From NCBI RefSeq assembly GCF_020073745.1, contig NZ_JAIRAU010000001.1:1374501-1438500 (forward strand): a stretch of DNA of 64,000 nucleotides. The letters run 5' to 3'. Of this stretch, positions 50,694 to 58,793 are shown piece after piece. A program made the position numbers and the translations under genes. Source of the DNA: Nannocystis pusilla. GTDB taxonomy: Bacteria > Myxococcota_A > Polyangia > Nannocystales > Nannocystaceae. Each line of letters starts with the position of its first letter. Position 1 is the stretch's first letter. The notes under the pieces are model-generated. The model was not told the DNA's origin and ran no database searches. It worked only from the letters and a program-made list of their open reading frames with translations.

Positions 50694-50767
50694 CGCGAGT
50701 GGCAGGAGTCGAACCTGCGACCTTTGGCTTCGGAGGCCAACGCTCTATCCAACTGAGCTACACCCGC
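50694..50767 (-). tRNA. tRNA-Arg, anticodon CCG
   Basis: Read on the minus strand, GCGGGTG (50767-50761) pairs with CACTCGC (50701-50695) as a 7-bp acceptor stem with one G-U. The D arm has AGCTCAGTTGGATAGAGC, the anticodon arm TTGGC-CTCCGAA-GCCAA carries CCG at 34-36 (reads the Arg codon CGG), and the T arm is GCAGG-TTCGACT-CCTGC. The discriminator is G; CCA is not encoded (CCG follows). A full set of arms and 74 nt make this a working tRNA gene. A strong terminator follows it. Confidence 0.95.
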
Positions 50768-50906
50768 AAGTTGCGGGACGGGATGTCTACCCCAGGAGGG
50801 GTCCGCTTGCAAGCCCCTCGCCGGGTGCGCCCACGCCGGGCGCCCGCCCGGTCCCGGCGCGGCCGCGGACCTGGACGGCGCGCCCGGGGTGGTACACTGA
50901 CCGGTG

Positions 50907-51404
50907 ATGCGCCCGTTGTTCGCGCTGCTCCTCCCGCTCGCCGTGTTCGGTTCCACTGTCCTCGAGGGCCTCGACCGGGCCTTCGGCGGCCTCGACCGTC
51001 TGCGGGAGATCTTCCGCCGCGCCCAGGAGCTCTTGCTGCTCGGCGGGGTGGCCCTCGCGCTGCTCGGCAGCCTGGTGTTCATCGCCTCGTGGGCGCTGTC
51101 CCACGCCCGCCGCGCCAGCGACAACTCCCGGCCGTGGTTCTCGCGCGCGGTCCTCGCGCTGGCCTACGTCCCGCTGCTGCTGACGGCCGTCGCCGCCGGC
51201 GGCCTGTTCGTGCCGGGCCTGGCCCCGTTCATCCTCAAGGCGTTCGCCCTGGCCGTGGCGATCGCCGCCGTGGTCTGGTGCCTCGCCCTCGGCCTCCTCA
51301 TCGCCGGCGGCTCGCGCCGCGACCTCGGCCGCGGCCGCCGGGCGCTGATCCTCGCCGGCACGCCGTGGTACTGCCTCGTCGTCTACATGGCGACATTCTT
51401 GTAA
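50907..51404 (+). CDS. Integral membrane protein, unknown function
   Basis: 165 residues from ATG 50907 (GTG 50904 is possible). Four hydrophobic helices at about 2-20, 40-62, 80-103 and 107-132 with a basic loop (HARRASDNSRPW), and a terminal hydrophobic stretch (ALILAGTPWYCLVVYMATFL). No known family motif. TACACT lies 8 nt before the ATG with no SD. It is divergent from the tRNA gene and followed by a UUCG hairpin. Topology suggests a small integral membrane protein rather than a transporter. Confidence 0.65.
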   Translation: MRPLFALLLPLAVFGSTVLEGLDRAFGGLDRLREIFRRAQELLLLGGVALALLGSLVFIASWALSHARRASDNSRPWFSRAVLALAYVPLLLTAVAAGGLFVPGLAPFILKAFALAVAIAAVVWCLALGLLIAGGSRRDLGRGRRALILAGTPWYCLVVYMATFL

Positions 51405-51426
51405 GAGGTCGAGCCGCTCGCCGGAG

Positions 51427-51440
51427 TGTCCTTCGGGACA
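51427..51440 (+). terminator. UUCG-tetraloop hairpin after the membrane protein gene
   Basis: TGTCC (51427-51431), TTCG, GGACA (51436-51440), then TGTGAC. Identical to the hairpin at 25383-25396. It lies 22 nt past the stop at 51404. Confidence 0.6.
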
Positions 51441-51593
51441 TGTGACTCGTGCCGGTCGGCGAACCGGGGCGCTCGACAACGGGGATCTCGTGGCTCTGGT
51501 AAGGGCGGGTCCGCGGCGTCTGGCATCGCCCGCCGGGACGCTGCGAGCGAAGACGACCGCGATCGCGGGCCCCTCGTCCGTTATGCTGGCGCG

Positions 51594-52226
51594 ATGGCGA
51601 GTGCGGCTTCGCGGCGTGGAGGCGAGCGCTGGTGGTTCGTGGCCGTGACCCTCGGGCTCGCGTGCGGACCGGCAGCGCCGGGTGATACGACGGGGTCGAC
51701 GGGCTCCGCGACGACGGGCGGCTCCGCGACCGCCGAGGTGACCTCGGGCGCGAGCGCGACGAGCACCGGCGAGGCGACGACGACGAGCCCCACGAGCGCA
51801 GCGACAGCGGACGCCGGCGCGACCGCCGAGGTCACCGGCACGGCGGGCGCGTCGGCGTCGACCGGCGAGGCGTCGACCACGGGCGAATGCGCCATCGACT
51901 TTGCGCAGGGTCTCTGCTCCGCGGCGTGCGACGTGTTCGAGGACTGCTGCAAGTGCTCGGGACAGACGCTGCTGCCCGGCGCCACCGAGTCGTGCGCGAT
52001 CGAGACGGGGATCGTCGACGACCTGTGCTGGTCGGTGTTCCGCCTCCGGTTCGACGGGATGCCGCTCGTGGAAGGCGGCGATCCTTGCGGCGAGCCCGAC
52101 GTACAGTGGGTGCAATACGGGCAGGACGGCCAGCGAATCGTCGAGCTGTGCGGCGAGGCCTGCGCCGCGTACCTCGCCGGGGCCTTCGGCGAGCTCACCC
52201 TCGAGATGTTCTGCGAGGCGGCTTAG
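51594..52226 (+). CDS. Cys-rich lipoprotein, unknown function
   Basis: 210 residues from ATG 51594, with TATGCT 6 nt upstream. Signal MASAASRRGGERWWFVAVTLGLAC with lipobox LGLAC. A long Thr/Ser/Ala/Gly linker (25-98) leads to a Cys-rich domain (about 99-210): CAIDFAQGLCSAACDVFEDCCKCSGQTLLPGATESC, then CWSVFRLRFDGMPL, GGDPCGEPDVQWVQYGQDGQRIVELCGEACAAYL and a final Cys. About a dozen Cys suggest several disulfides. I do not recognise the domain. The linker composition matches other lipoproteins in this window. Confidence 0.65.
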   Translation: MASAASRRGGERWWFVAVTLGLACGPAAPGDTTGSTGSATTGGSATAEVTSGASATSTGEATTTSPTSAATADAGATAEVTGTAGASASTGEASTTGECAIDFAQGLCSAACDVFEDCCKCSGQTLLPGATESCAIETGIVDDLCWSVFRLRFDGMPLVEGGDPCGEPDVQWVQYGQDGQRIVELCGEACAAYLAGAFGELTLEMFCEAA

Positions 52227-52271
52227 CCAGGCGCGCGGCGGCGCTCGCCGGTGAGGTCGGCAGGCGAGGGA

Positions 52272-52285
52272 GTCCAGAACTGGAC
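52272..52285. promoter_or_regulatory. Short inverted repeat upstream of the CHRD lipoprotein
   Basis: GTCCAG (52272-52277), AA, CTGGAC (52280-52285): a near-perfect 14-bp inverted repeat, 86 bp before the ATG at 52372. It could be an operator; nothing else supports this. Confidence 0.3.
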
Positions 52286-52371
52286 CACCCGGTGTCCACG
52301 TCTCGCCATCGCTCGACGACGGACTCCGCTAACCTCTCGAGTCGGTGGGCGAAAAAACCCGGAGGTTGGCG

Positions 52372-53139
52372 ATGCTCGAACTGCGCGTGTCCTTTTTCCT
52401 GTGTGCCGTCTCGCTCGGCGGTTGTGATTCGCGGGCCGAGGCCCGGACCTCGGCCGAGTCGCAACCGACGCCGGTCGCCGCGGCGACAGCGACGCCCGCA
52501 GCGCCGACGACGACCCCGGCGCCCACGAGCCCGGCGCTGGACCCGAGCCGTGGCGCGGAGATCGGCGCGGTCTACGAGGCATTCATGACCCCGCACCAGG
52601 AGGGCGACGAGGAGGAGAACACGCCGGCGAGCACGCCGAAGCAGTTCCGCTCGACGACGCCGTCGCAGAGCCGCGCCGAGCGCGAGGCGGCCGGCCACCG
52701 CGGTCACGGCCAGCTGCGCTTCAGCAACGACTTCAGCCGCGTGTTCGTCGACGTCAAGATCGAGGGCATCGATCCGAAGACGATCAACATGTTCCACATC
52801 CACTGCGGCAAGCCCGGGATCCTCGGCCCGATCCTCGTCGACTTCGCCCACGCGACCGACCTCCAGAGCAACATCGCCGACAGCACGTTCTCGGTGGAGA
52901 TCCGCAACGAGCACCTGACCCAGACCGTCGAGCACGCGCACGGGCTGGTCGGTGCGTTCACCACCGGCTGCATCATCCCGAGCCCGTCGCTCGGGGCCAT
53001 CGCGCCGACCAAGGTCTCGACGATCGCCGGCATGGCCCAGCTGGCCCGCGACGGCGAGCTCTACTTCAATCTGCACACCACCGGGCAGACCTACTTCGGC
53101 GATATCCGCGGGCAGATCCACCCGGCCGGCGCGCATTAG
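52372..53139 (+). CDS. CHRD-domain lipoprotein
   Basis: 255 residues from ATG 52372, with GGAGG 6 nt upstream. Signal MLELRVSFFLCAVSLGGC has a lipobox LGGC; then a Thr/Ala/Pro linker (20-55). The C-terminal ~140 residues are a CHRD domain, first found in chordin: GHGQLRFSNDFSRVFVDVKIEGIDPKTINMFHIHCGKPGILGPILVDF ... GELYFNLHTTGQTYFGDIRGQIHPAGAH, with the characteristic H-I-H-C-G-x-x-G and N-L-H-T-x-x-x-x-x-G-x-I-R-G-Q-I. The domain is thought to be a beta sandwich that binds other proteins or metals. Convergent with the FG-GAP lipoprotein at 53220. Confidence 0.85.
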   Translation: MLELRVSFFLCAVSLGGCDSRAEARTSAESQPTPVAAATATPAAPTTTPAPTSPALDPSRGAEIGAVYEAFMTPHQEGDEEENTPASTPKQFRSTTPSQSRAEREAAGHRGHGQLRFSNDFSRVFVDVKIEGIDPKTINMFHIHCGKPGILGPILVDFAHATDLQSNIADSTFSVEIRNEHLTQTVEHAHGLVGAFTTGCIIPSPSLGAIAPTKVSTIAGMAQLARDGELYFNLHTTGQTYFGDIRGQIHPAGAH

Positions 53140-53219
53140 CCGGAGCGGAGCGCGGGCGAGTCGACACGGCCCGGCCGCGGCGCTCGTGCCGCGACCGGTG
53201 GCCGCGTCGGCCGTCGGGC

Positions 53220-54494
53220 TCAGGGGCGGTTCGGCGAGAAGTTGACCGAGCCTTCGGACCGGCTCGACCCGGCGAGATCGGCGAGGCCGTCGCTGTTGAG
53301 ATCGACGATGTGCAGGGTGTCGAGGTCCTTGCCGAGCCCGACGGTCAGGAGGCCACCGAAGCCGCCCTGGCCGTCACCGGGGCGGATCGAGACGCTCTTG
53401 CTCTCGCTGGCGCCGCCGGCGGTGGCGAGGTCGGGGATGCCGTCGGCGTCGAGGTCGCCGATCGCCAGGGTGACGGCGCCGCAGCGGACCGGATAGCGGG
53501 TGTCGGTGAAGCTCTCGCCGGAGGCGTCGAGCTCGAGCACGGCGACCTCGCTGGTGCCGTGGATCGTGTCGGTGAGCAGCGCGACGATCTCGCCGTCGCC
53601 GTCGCCGTCGAGGTCGGCGATGGCGAGGTCGAGCACCTCCGCGTCGGGCCCGAGCTGCTCGTCGAGCATGGTGTCGCCGGGGCCGATCAGGTGGATCGAC
53701 AGCTCGCCGTCGGGCCCCGCCCAGGCGAGGTCGTTGACGGCGCCGTCGGCCTGGATCGCGCCGACGACGTGGCGCTCGACCGCCCCGGACCAGCCGAATT
53801 GCGGTGAGACGGTGAACTGGCCGGTGCCGTCGCCGCGCAGGGCGATGACGTTCTCGAGCTCGCCGGGCGCGACCACGAGGAGGTCGAGGTGGCCGTCCCC
53901 GTCGGCGTCGTAGATGCTGGGGCCGAACAGCTCGGCCCCGGTGTACGCGACTGACCCGGCGAGCAGGTTGCCCGCGCCGTCGAGCAGCAAGAGCTGGATC
54001 GTGTCGGTCGGGCCGTCGATGTGCGCGGCGACGTCGAGGATCCCGTCCTCGTTGAAGTCGCCGACGGCGCGCAGCGACATGGCTCCGTCGGGGAAGGTCT
54101 GCGGCCAGAGCAGGCTCGAACCCTGCAGCCAGGGCGCGACCGCGAACAGCTCCGCCCGGACGCCGCCGTCCTCCTGCGAGACCAGCAGGTCGCCGCCGGT
54201 CGGGCCCTCGAGCGGCAGCGCGATCGACGAGACGACGCCGGCGGGACTGAAGGAGCCGCCGGACCCGACGACGAAGCAGAGCTCGCCCGGATCGACCACG
54301 TCATTGAGACAGGACTGGGGCGCGACGATGGTGTCGACGAGGTCGCAGGTGGGCGCGGGCTCGCCGCCGTCGGTGTCGCCGTCCGTGGTGTCGCCGCCCG
54401 AGGTCGACGGTTCGCCGGGGAGCCAGTCGATCCAGTCGCAGCCGGGGGCCGCGGTGATCAGGAAGAGGGCGATGGAGTGAGGTCGTAGTTGCAT
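53220..54494 (-). CDS. FG-GAP (VCBS) repeat lipoprotein
   Basis: 424 residues from ATG 54494. Signal MQLRPHSIALFLITAAPGC with lipobox APGC; a short Asp/Gly/Thr linker; then FG-GAP type repeats with calcium loops DFNEDGILDVAAH, DADGDGHLDLLVV, DLDGDGDGEIVAL, DLDADGIPDLATA and DLNSDGLADLAGS (about residues 145-424), so five to six blades of a propeller. Smaller than the giant FG-GAP protein at 986-4144 and clearly distinct from it. Likely a cell-surface binding protein. Its stop faces the CHRD gene across 80 bp with no clear hairpin. Confidence 0.83.
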   Translation of the reverse strand: MQLRPHSIALFLITAAPGCDWIDWLPGEPSTSGGDTTDGDTDGGEPAPTCDLVDTIVAPQSCLNDVVDPGELCFVVGSGGSFSPAGVVSSIALPLEGPTGGDLLVSQEDGGVRAELFAVAPWLQGSSLLWPQTFPDGAMSLRAVGDFNEDGILDVAAHIDGPTDTIQLLLLDGAGNLLAGSVAYTGAELFGPSIYDADGDGHLDLLVVAPGELENVIALRGDGTGQFTVSPQFGWSGAVERHVVGAIQADGAVNDLAWAGPDGELSIHLIGPGDTMLDEQLGPDAEVLDLAIADLDGDGDGEIVALLTDTIHGTSEVAVLELDASGESFTDTRYPVRCGAVTLAIGDLDADGIPDLATAGGASESKSVSIRPGDGQGGFGGLLTVGLGKDLDTLHIVDLNSDGLADLAGSSRSEGSVNFSPNRP

Positions 54495-54618
54495 GCGGGG
54501 TGGCCTTTCAGTGGTGAGTCACCCGGGGCCATGGATTCCGTGTGGCGATTTTTCGGCGCGTCCGCCGCGTCGCTGGCCCGCACACCTGCGCGGCGTTGCG
54601 CGCGGGCGGCTCGACGAA

Positions 54619-57600
54619 TTACGCCTGCGCGGCGAACCACGCGTACGCGCGCCGCAGGTCGGCCTCGCGGTCGCAGCGGTCGAACGGCGGCACGTAGACG
54701 CCCTGGGCGTCGCGCGCCCACTCCGGCAGCCGGTCGCCCGCGCCGGCCCCGGCGATCTGCTGCCATCGCCGTCGGGGCAGGCCGAGGCCCGACAGCAGGA
54801 CGTTGTCGGAGAACACGACCTTGCCGCGGCGATCGTACCAGGTGCCGCGCTCGTTCTGCTGCAGCACGGCGAACTGCAGGCGGTAGATCGACAGCAGCTC
54901 GTCGAGCGAGAGGCCGAGCGCGAGCGCGGCCAGGGCGTCGAGCTCGACCAGCGCGTGGCGGCGGGCGAACGGGGTGCGCAGGGGCGTGTCCGGGGTCCAA
55001 CGCGATTGTAAACAGTCGAAGCCGGGCAGACGCGGATCGGCGGAGGCGAAGCGGTCGCGGCGGAACTCGTCGGCGAACAGCGACCGCCACAGCCCGGCGT
55101 AATGGGCCGTGAGGCAATTGAGAAGCAGGGCGCGCAGGACGAGCTGCGCCCGCCGGGCCGGCGGCAGCGGCAGGAATTTGATGACGTCGTTGCTGAGGTT
55201 GGCCTTGCCGGTGATCTTGAGCCAGAAGTCGTAGGGCAGCGAGGCCGACAGGCCGGCGAAGTGCATCAGCGTGGCGTCGTCGATGCAGGCCAGGCTGACG
55301 CTGGCGCCGATGTGCGCCGGCCCGGGCGGGAGCACCGCGGCGATCAGGGTCCGCTCGCCGGTGGGCGCCAGCATCTTGCGGCCGATCCACCGGTGTCGTG
55401 TGGTGATCGCGGCGCCGCGCCAGCGCGGCGTGCGGGCCTCGTACTCGGCGGGGCTGCAGGTCGGCCGGTAATTGGTGCGCGGCAGCCAGTCGGCGGCGAT
55501 CGTCGTCAGATCGACGGTGGTGTAATCCATGTGGCTGCGACAGCCCTCGTTGGGGTCGCGGGCGAACGGGGTGGCCACGTAGTAATGCGGGCCGGACACG
55601 ATCCACTGCGCGAGGTCGGCGGGCCGCCGGGTCTCGCGCACGATCGTGCCGTCCTTCTGATGATTGGTCTCGTGGAAGTGCTCGGTGGTCGTGTAGGCGT
55701 CGGCGAGGTCGAGCATGCGCCGGGGGGAGCCGGCGATCTTGCGCAGGATCGACAACACCTCGACGCTGTGGACGATCGGCAGCCGCGCCTCGGCGAGCGG
55801 GGTGTCGGGGGTGTCGAACACGGCGCGGAAGACCTCCAGGGCGGCGACGTCGACGCGCACGAGGCGGTGGCGATGACCGCGGAGGTCCCATTCGCCCTGC
55901 TCGGTCTTGACGCCGGGGGTCTCGCCGCGGCCGTCGTGCACCAGCGATTCGTCGATGGTGCGCGGGTGGAACAGATTGGCGGCGTAGAGGAAATCGGGGG
56001 AGTCGCGGCGCTCGCCGCTGATCGTGAAGGCGTAGGGGCGGGTGTGGAGGACCGCGGGGAACAGGTTCAGCTTGTTCTGGAAGCGGGCGGCGAAGCGCAG
56101 GCGGTGGTGCAGCTCGGCGCGCAGCGGACCGCCGGCGGGGTCGTCGAAGATGCCGGTCTGGTGGAACAGTCCGACGCTGGCGCGCGGGCCGGCGAGCGAC
56201 CAGGCGCGCACGAGGAAGGCCTTGTACAGATTGGAGGCGGTGCCGCCGAGGAGGGCGTACAGCGACCGGCAGGCGAGGAAGTTGCGGGTGCCGACATCTC
56301 CGGTGAAGGCCCGCAGATAGGCGCTGCGGGCCGTGGGGTCGACGAGGGCCCGTTCGCGCGCGGCCCGGGCCGTCGGGGCGGAGGCGCGGTCGATGGCGAG
56401 GCGCGGCTGCAGCTCGGCGAGCACGCCGGCCTCCTCCCACACCACCTTGGTCCACGGCGGATTGCCGAGGATGATGTCCATGCCGCCGCGCCGCGCGAAC
56501 ACCTCGGGGAACGCGAGCTCCCAGTGGAAGAACCGCCGCTCGCCGGCGGTCCGACGCGCGACCGCGAGGGCCGGGTGCGCGGGGTCGTCGGTCGCGCCGG
56601 CGAGGTCGGGGGCGTCGAGGAGCGCCTCGACGTCGGCGAGCCACCGGTCGCGCGAGGGCAACAGCGCGACCTGTCCGATGGGCCAGAACCACAGGGCGCA
56701 CCAGTAGTCCATGATCGCCGCCAGCCGCTTGCCGGGGGCGTCGGGGCGGTCGAGGGCGGCTGGCGGCGAGGCGACGGCAATGGTGGCAGTGGGCTGGCCC
56801 CACAGCGGCACCGGCTGGCGCGTCGCGAGCAGCGCGGCCTCGCGTTCGGCGAGGTGCTCGCGCCACAGCGCGTCGATGCGGCGCGAGATCGCCGCGAGGC
56901 GCGGCAGCTCGTGCGATTCGTCGTACGGCGCGGCCATCTCGCGGCGCCACACCCTGATCTTCGCGGCGGCCGCGGGCTCGAGGCTGCGGAGCGAGGCGTC
57001 GTCGTCGAAGCCGAGCATGCCGGCGTCGGCGACGAGGAAGTGATAGATGCCGGATCCGGGGGGCTCGGCGGCGATCGGCACCGGCGTGGGCTCGAGCGCC
57101 GACCAGCCCTTGCGCGCCAGATCGGCGGCGGTGAACACGGCCTTGCGGGCGCCCAGGAGGCTGTTGCCGGCGGCGATCCGCAGGTCGAGGCGAGGCGCGG
57201 GGGCGCCCGGGTGGAGGACGTGGAGCGCGAGGGCGATCTTGCCGAGCTCGGCGGCCAGCGGATCGAGGTCGACGCCGTAGCAGTTGTGGACGGCGAGGTG
57301 GAACTTGACGCGCTGGCGCTCGCGCGCGAGCTCGTCGGCGGCGATCTTGCGACCGAGCTCGGTCTGCTTGCGCGCGAGATAGGCGTCGGCGAGCTGATCG
57401 AGCGCCTCGACGAGGAAGGCGCCCGAGCCCATCGCCGGCTCGCATATCGTGAGTTGCAAGAGATCGTCGGCGCTCGCTGCATTCGCCTCGCCGAGGCGCT
57501 CGGCCAGGGTGTAGCGGGTCAGGCATCGCGTCAGCAGCTCCGGGGTGTAGTACGAGCCGCTCTTCTCGCGCTCGCGGCCGGCGAGGCGGTAGAGGAACTT

Positions 57601-58314
57601 GCCGCGCGGGTGGACGACGGGGCGACCGGACGCCTCGCGGACCCGCTGCGCCGCGGGGTATGCGTCGATCTGCGCGCGCGGGACGAAGGTCGTGCGCGCG
57701 TCGTCGTCCTTCACGTCGGCGGCGGCGCGGACCTCGTACACGTCCTCGCGCGCGAAGAAGCCGGTGTAGCCGAGCAGGCCCTCGTGGACGGCGCCGAGCT
57801 GGTGAATGCCGACACCGGCGCCGGTGAAGCATTCGCCGAGGCGCCGCACGACGGCCTGGAGGACGTCGTTGCGGAGCGGCGCCGCCGTCAGCAGCGGGGT
57901 GCGAGCGGCGGCGAACAGGTCGCTGCGCAGGCCGGGGAAGCGGCCCGACTCGACGCGGCGGAACAGGTCGCGCAGGGCGAGATCGAGGTCGTGGCCGGCG
58001 GGCGCGGCGAGGGCCCCGGCGAGGGCGGTGATTCCCACGTCGACGCCGCGGGCCTCGACGTGGAACAGGCACAGCAGGCGATGGAGGTAGACCACGCATT
58101 CGCGGGCGAGCCGGTCGGCGAACGTGTCGTCGGCGGCGAACGGCGCCTGGTGGTGCACGACCTCGTCGGCGAGCTGCTCGATCGATTGGCGGACGCGCCG
58201 CTTCAGCTCGGTGGCGACGGCGAAGGCGTGGCGGTGCGAATCGTCGGCGTCCGGCAGGTCGCCGGCAGCCGAACGAGGCGCGCGAGCGCGGCGGTCGCGG
58301 GCGGGTCGCGGCAT
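54619..58314 (-). CDS. Large Eco57I/PglX-like adenine-specific DNA methyltransferase
   Basis: 1231 residues from ATG 58314; ATG 58353 upstream is possible. The gamma-class N6-adenine methyltransferase core has the order motif X-like (SGSYYTPELLTRCLTRYTL), motif I (CEPAMGSGAFLVEALDQLADAYL) and motif IV (DIILGNPPWTKVVWEEAG). Long N- and C-terminal parts (about 280 and 500 residues), with ARRRHALVELDALAALALGLSLDELLSIYRLQFAVLQQ near the end, match type IIG restriction-modification enzymes and BREX PglX proteins. I see no PD-(D/E)xK nuclease motif and no BREX partners (pglZ, brxC) nearby, so it could be a solitary PglX-like protein or a type IIG enzyme with an unseen nuclease. A perfect palindrome lies upstream. 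Confidence 0.85.
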   Translation of the reverse strand: MPRPARDRRARAPRSAAGDLPDADDSHRHAFAVATELKRRVRQSIEQLADEVVHHQAPFAADDTFADRLARECVVYLHRLLCLFHVEARGVDVGITALAGALAAPAGHDLDLALRDLFRRVESGRFPGLRSDLFAAARTPLLTAAPLRNDVLQAVVRRLGECFTGAGVGIHQLGAVHEGLLGYTGFFAREDVYEVRAAADVKDDDARTTFVPRAQIDAYPAAQRVREASGRPVVHPRGKFLYRLAGREREKSGSYYTPELLTRCLTRYTLAERLGEANAASADDLLQLTICEPAMGSGAFLVEALDQLADAYLARKQTELGRKIAADELARERQRVKFHLAVHNCYGVDLDPLAAELGKIALALHVLHPGAPAPRLDLRIAAGNSLLGARKAVFTAADLARKGWSALEPTPVPIAAEPPGSGIYHFLVADAGMLGFDDDASLRSLEPAAAAKIRVWRREMAAPYDESHELPRLAAISRRIDALWREHLAEREAALLATRQPVPLWGQPTATIAVASPPAALDRPDAPGKRLAAIMDYWCALWFWPIGQVALLPSRDRWLADVEALLDAPDLAGATDDPAHPALAVARRTAGERRFFHWELAFPEVFARRGGMDIILGNPPWTKVVWEEAGVLAELQPRLAIDRASAPTARAARERALVDPTARSAYLRAFTGDVGTRNFLACRSLYALLGGTASNLYKAFLVRAWSLAGPRASVGLFHQTGIFDDPAGGPLRAELHHRLRFAARFQNKLNLFPAVLHTRPYAFTISGERRDSPDFLYAANLFHPRTIDESLVHDGRGETPGVKTEQGEWDLRGHRHRLVRVDVAALEVFRAVFDTPDTPLAEARLPIVHSVEVLSILRKIAGSPRRMLDLADAYTTTEHFHETNHQKDGTIVRETRRPADLAQWIVSGPHYYVATPFARDPNEGCRSHMDYTTVDLTTIAADWLPRTNYRPTCSPAEYEARTPRWRGAAITTRHRWIGRKMLAPTGERTLIAAVLPPGPAHIGASVSLACIDDATLMHFAGLSASLPYDFWLKITGKANLSNDVIKFLPLPPARRAQLVLRALLLNCLTAHYAGLWRSLFADEFRRDRFASADPRLPGFDCLQSRWTPDTPLRTPFARRHALVELDALAALALGLSLDELLSIYRLQFAVLQQNERGTWYDRRGKVVFSDNVLLSGLGLPRRRWQQIAGAGAGDRLPEWARDAQGVYVPPFDRCDREADLRRAYAWFAAQA

Positions 58315-58360
58315 GCGAAATCGCGGCCGCAGGGTAGCGAAATCCGAATCCATCGACCAG

Positions 58361-58376
58361 CAGATCGCGCGATCTG
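58361..58376. promoter_or_regulatory. Perfect 16-bp palindrome upstream of the large methyltransferase gene
   Basis: CAGATCGCGCGATCTG at 58361-58376 is a perfect palindrome 46 bp before the chosen start (8 bp before the alternative ATG 58353) and 118 bp before the divergent plus-strand gene. It could be an operator for a restriction-modification control factor, or a self-methylated site; no controller gene is visible. Confidence 0.45.
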
Positions 58377-58493
58377 CGGGCGATATCGCGCTGGTGGCCG
58401 GGGGTAGCGAACTCTGCACATTGCGATCGCGGCAGGTCGGCATTTACTCGAGGGCGAGGTGGTAAAGCGGTGAGTGGGGGATACACTGAGAGG

Positions 58494-58793
58494 ATGGGCC
58501 CTCGTTCGCTCGGTCGCGCTGTCGTGCTGGTATGGTCGCTGTCGCTCGCGTCTGCGTCCGTCGGGCCGGCGAGCGTGCCGGAGCCGTCGTTCGAGCCGCC
58601 GCCGCCGCCTGCCCGCATTCCGCCGCCGACCCCGATGGCGCCGCTTCCGGAGGCCCCCGACCCGCCGCCGCGGCCGAAGTTCGTGCCGCCGGAGCCGCCG
58701 GTGTCGCCGCCGCAGCCGCCGATGCTGTCGCCGCCGACGATTCCGCCGACGATCCCCCCGCCCCCGCGAATGCTCACAGCAGCTTCTTCTTGA
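58494..58793 (+). CDS. Small Pro-rich secreted protein, 3' overlap with permease gene
   Basis: 99 residues from ATG 58494; TACACT lies 6 nt upstream. Signal peptide MGPRSLGRAVVLVWSLSLASASVGPASV, then a Pro-rich low-complexity tail (about 35 Pro in 65 residues; PPEPPVSPPQPPMLSPPTIPP). It could be a cell-wall or linker-type protein; no domain. Its last 20 nt overlap the opposite-strand ABC permease stop (58774), so one of the two 3' ends, or this ORF itself, may be misread. The promoter-like -10 and signal peptide favour a real gene. Confidence 0.5.
   Translation: MGPRSLGRAVVLVWSLSLASASVGPASVPEPSFEPPPPPARIPPPTPMAPLPEAPDPPPRPKFVPPEPPVSPPQPPMLSPPTIPPTIPPPPRMLTAASS

Noticed and set aside
54619..58314. 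Complete BREX or DISARM defence island
   Set aside because: Only the methyltransferase is present; no pglZ, brxC, brxL, drmA/B or ATPase gene flanks it.
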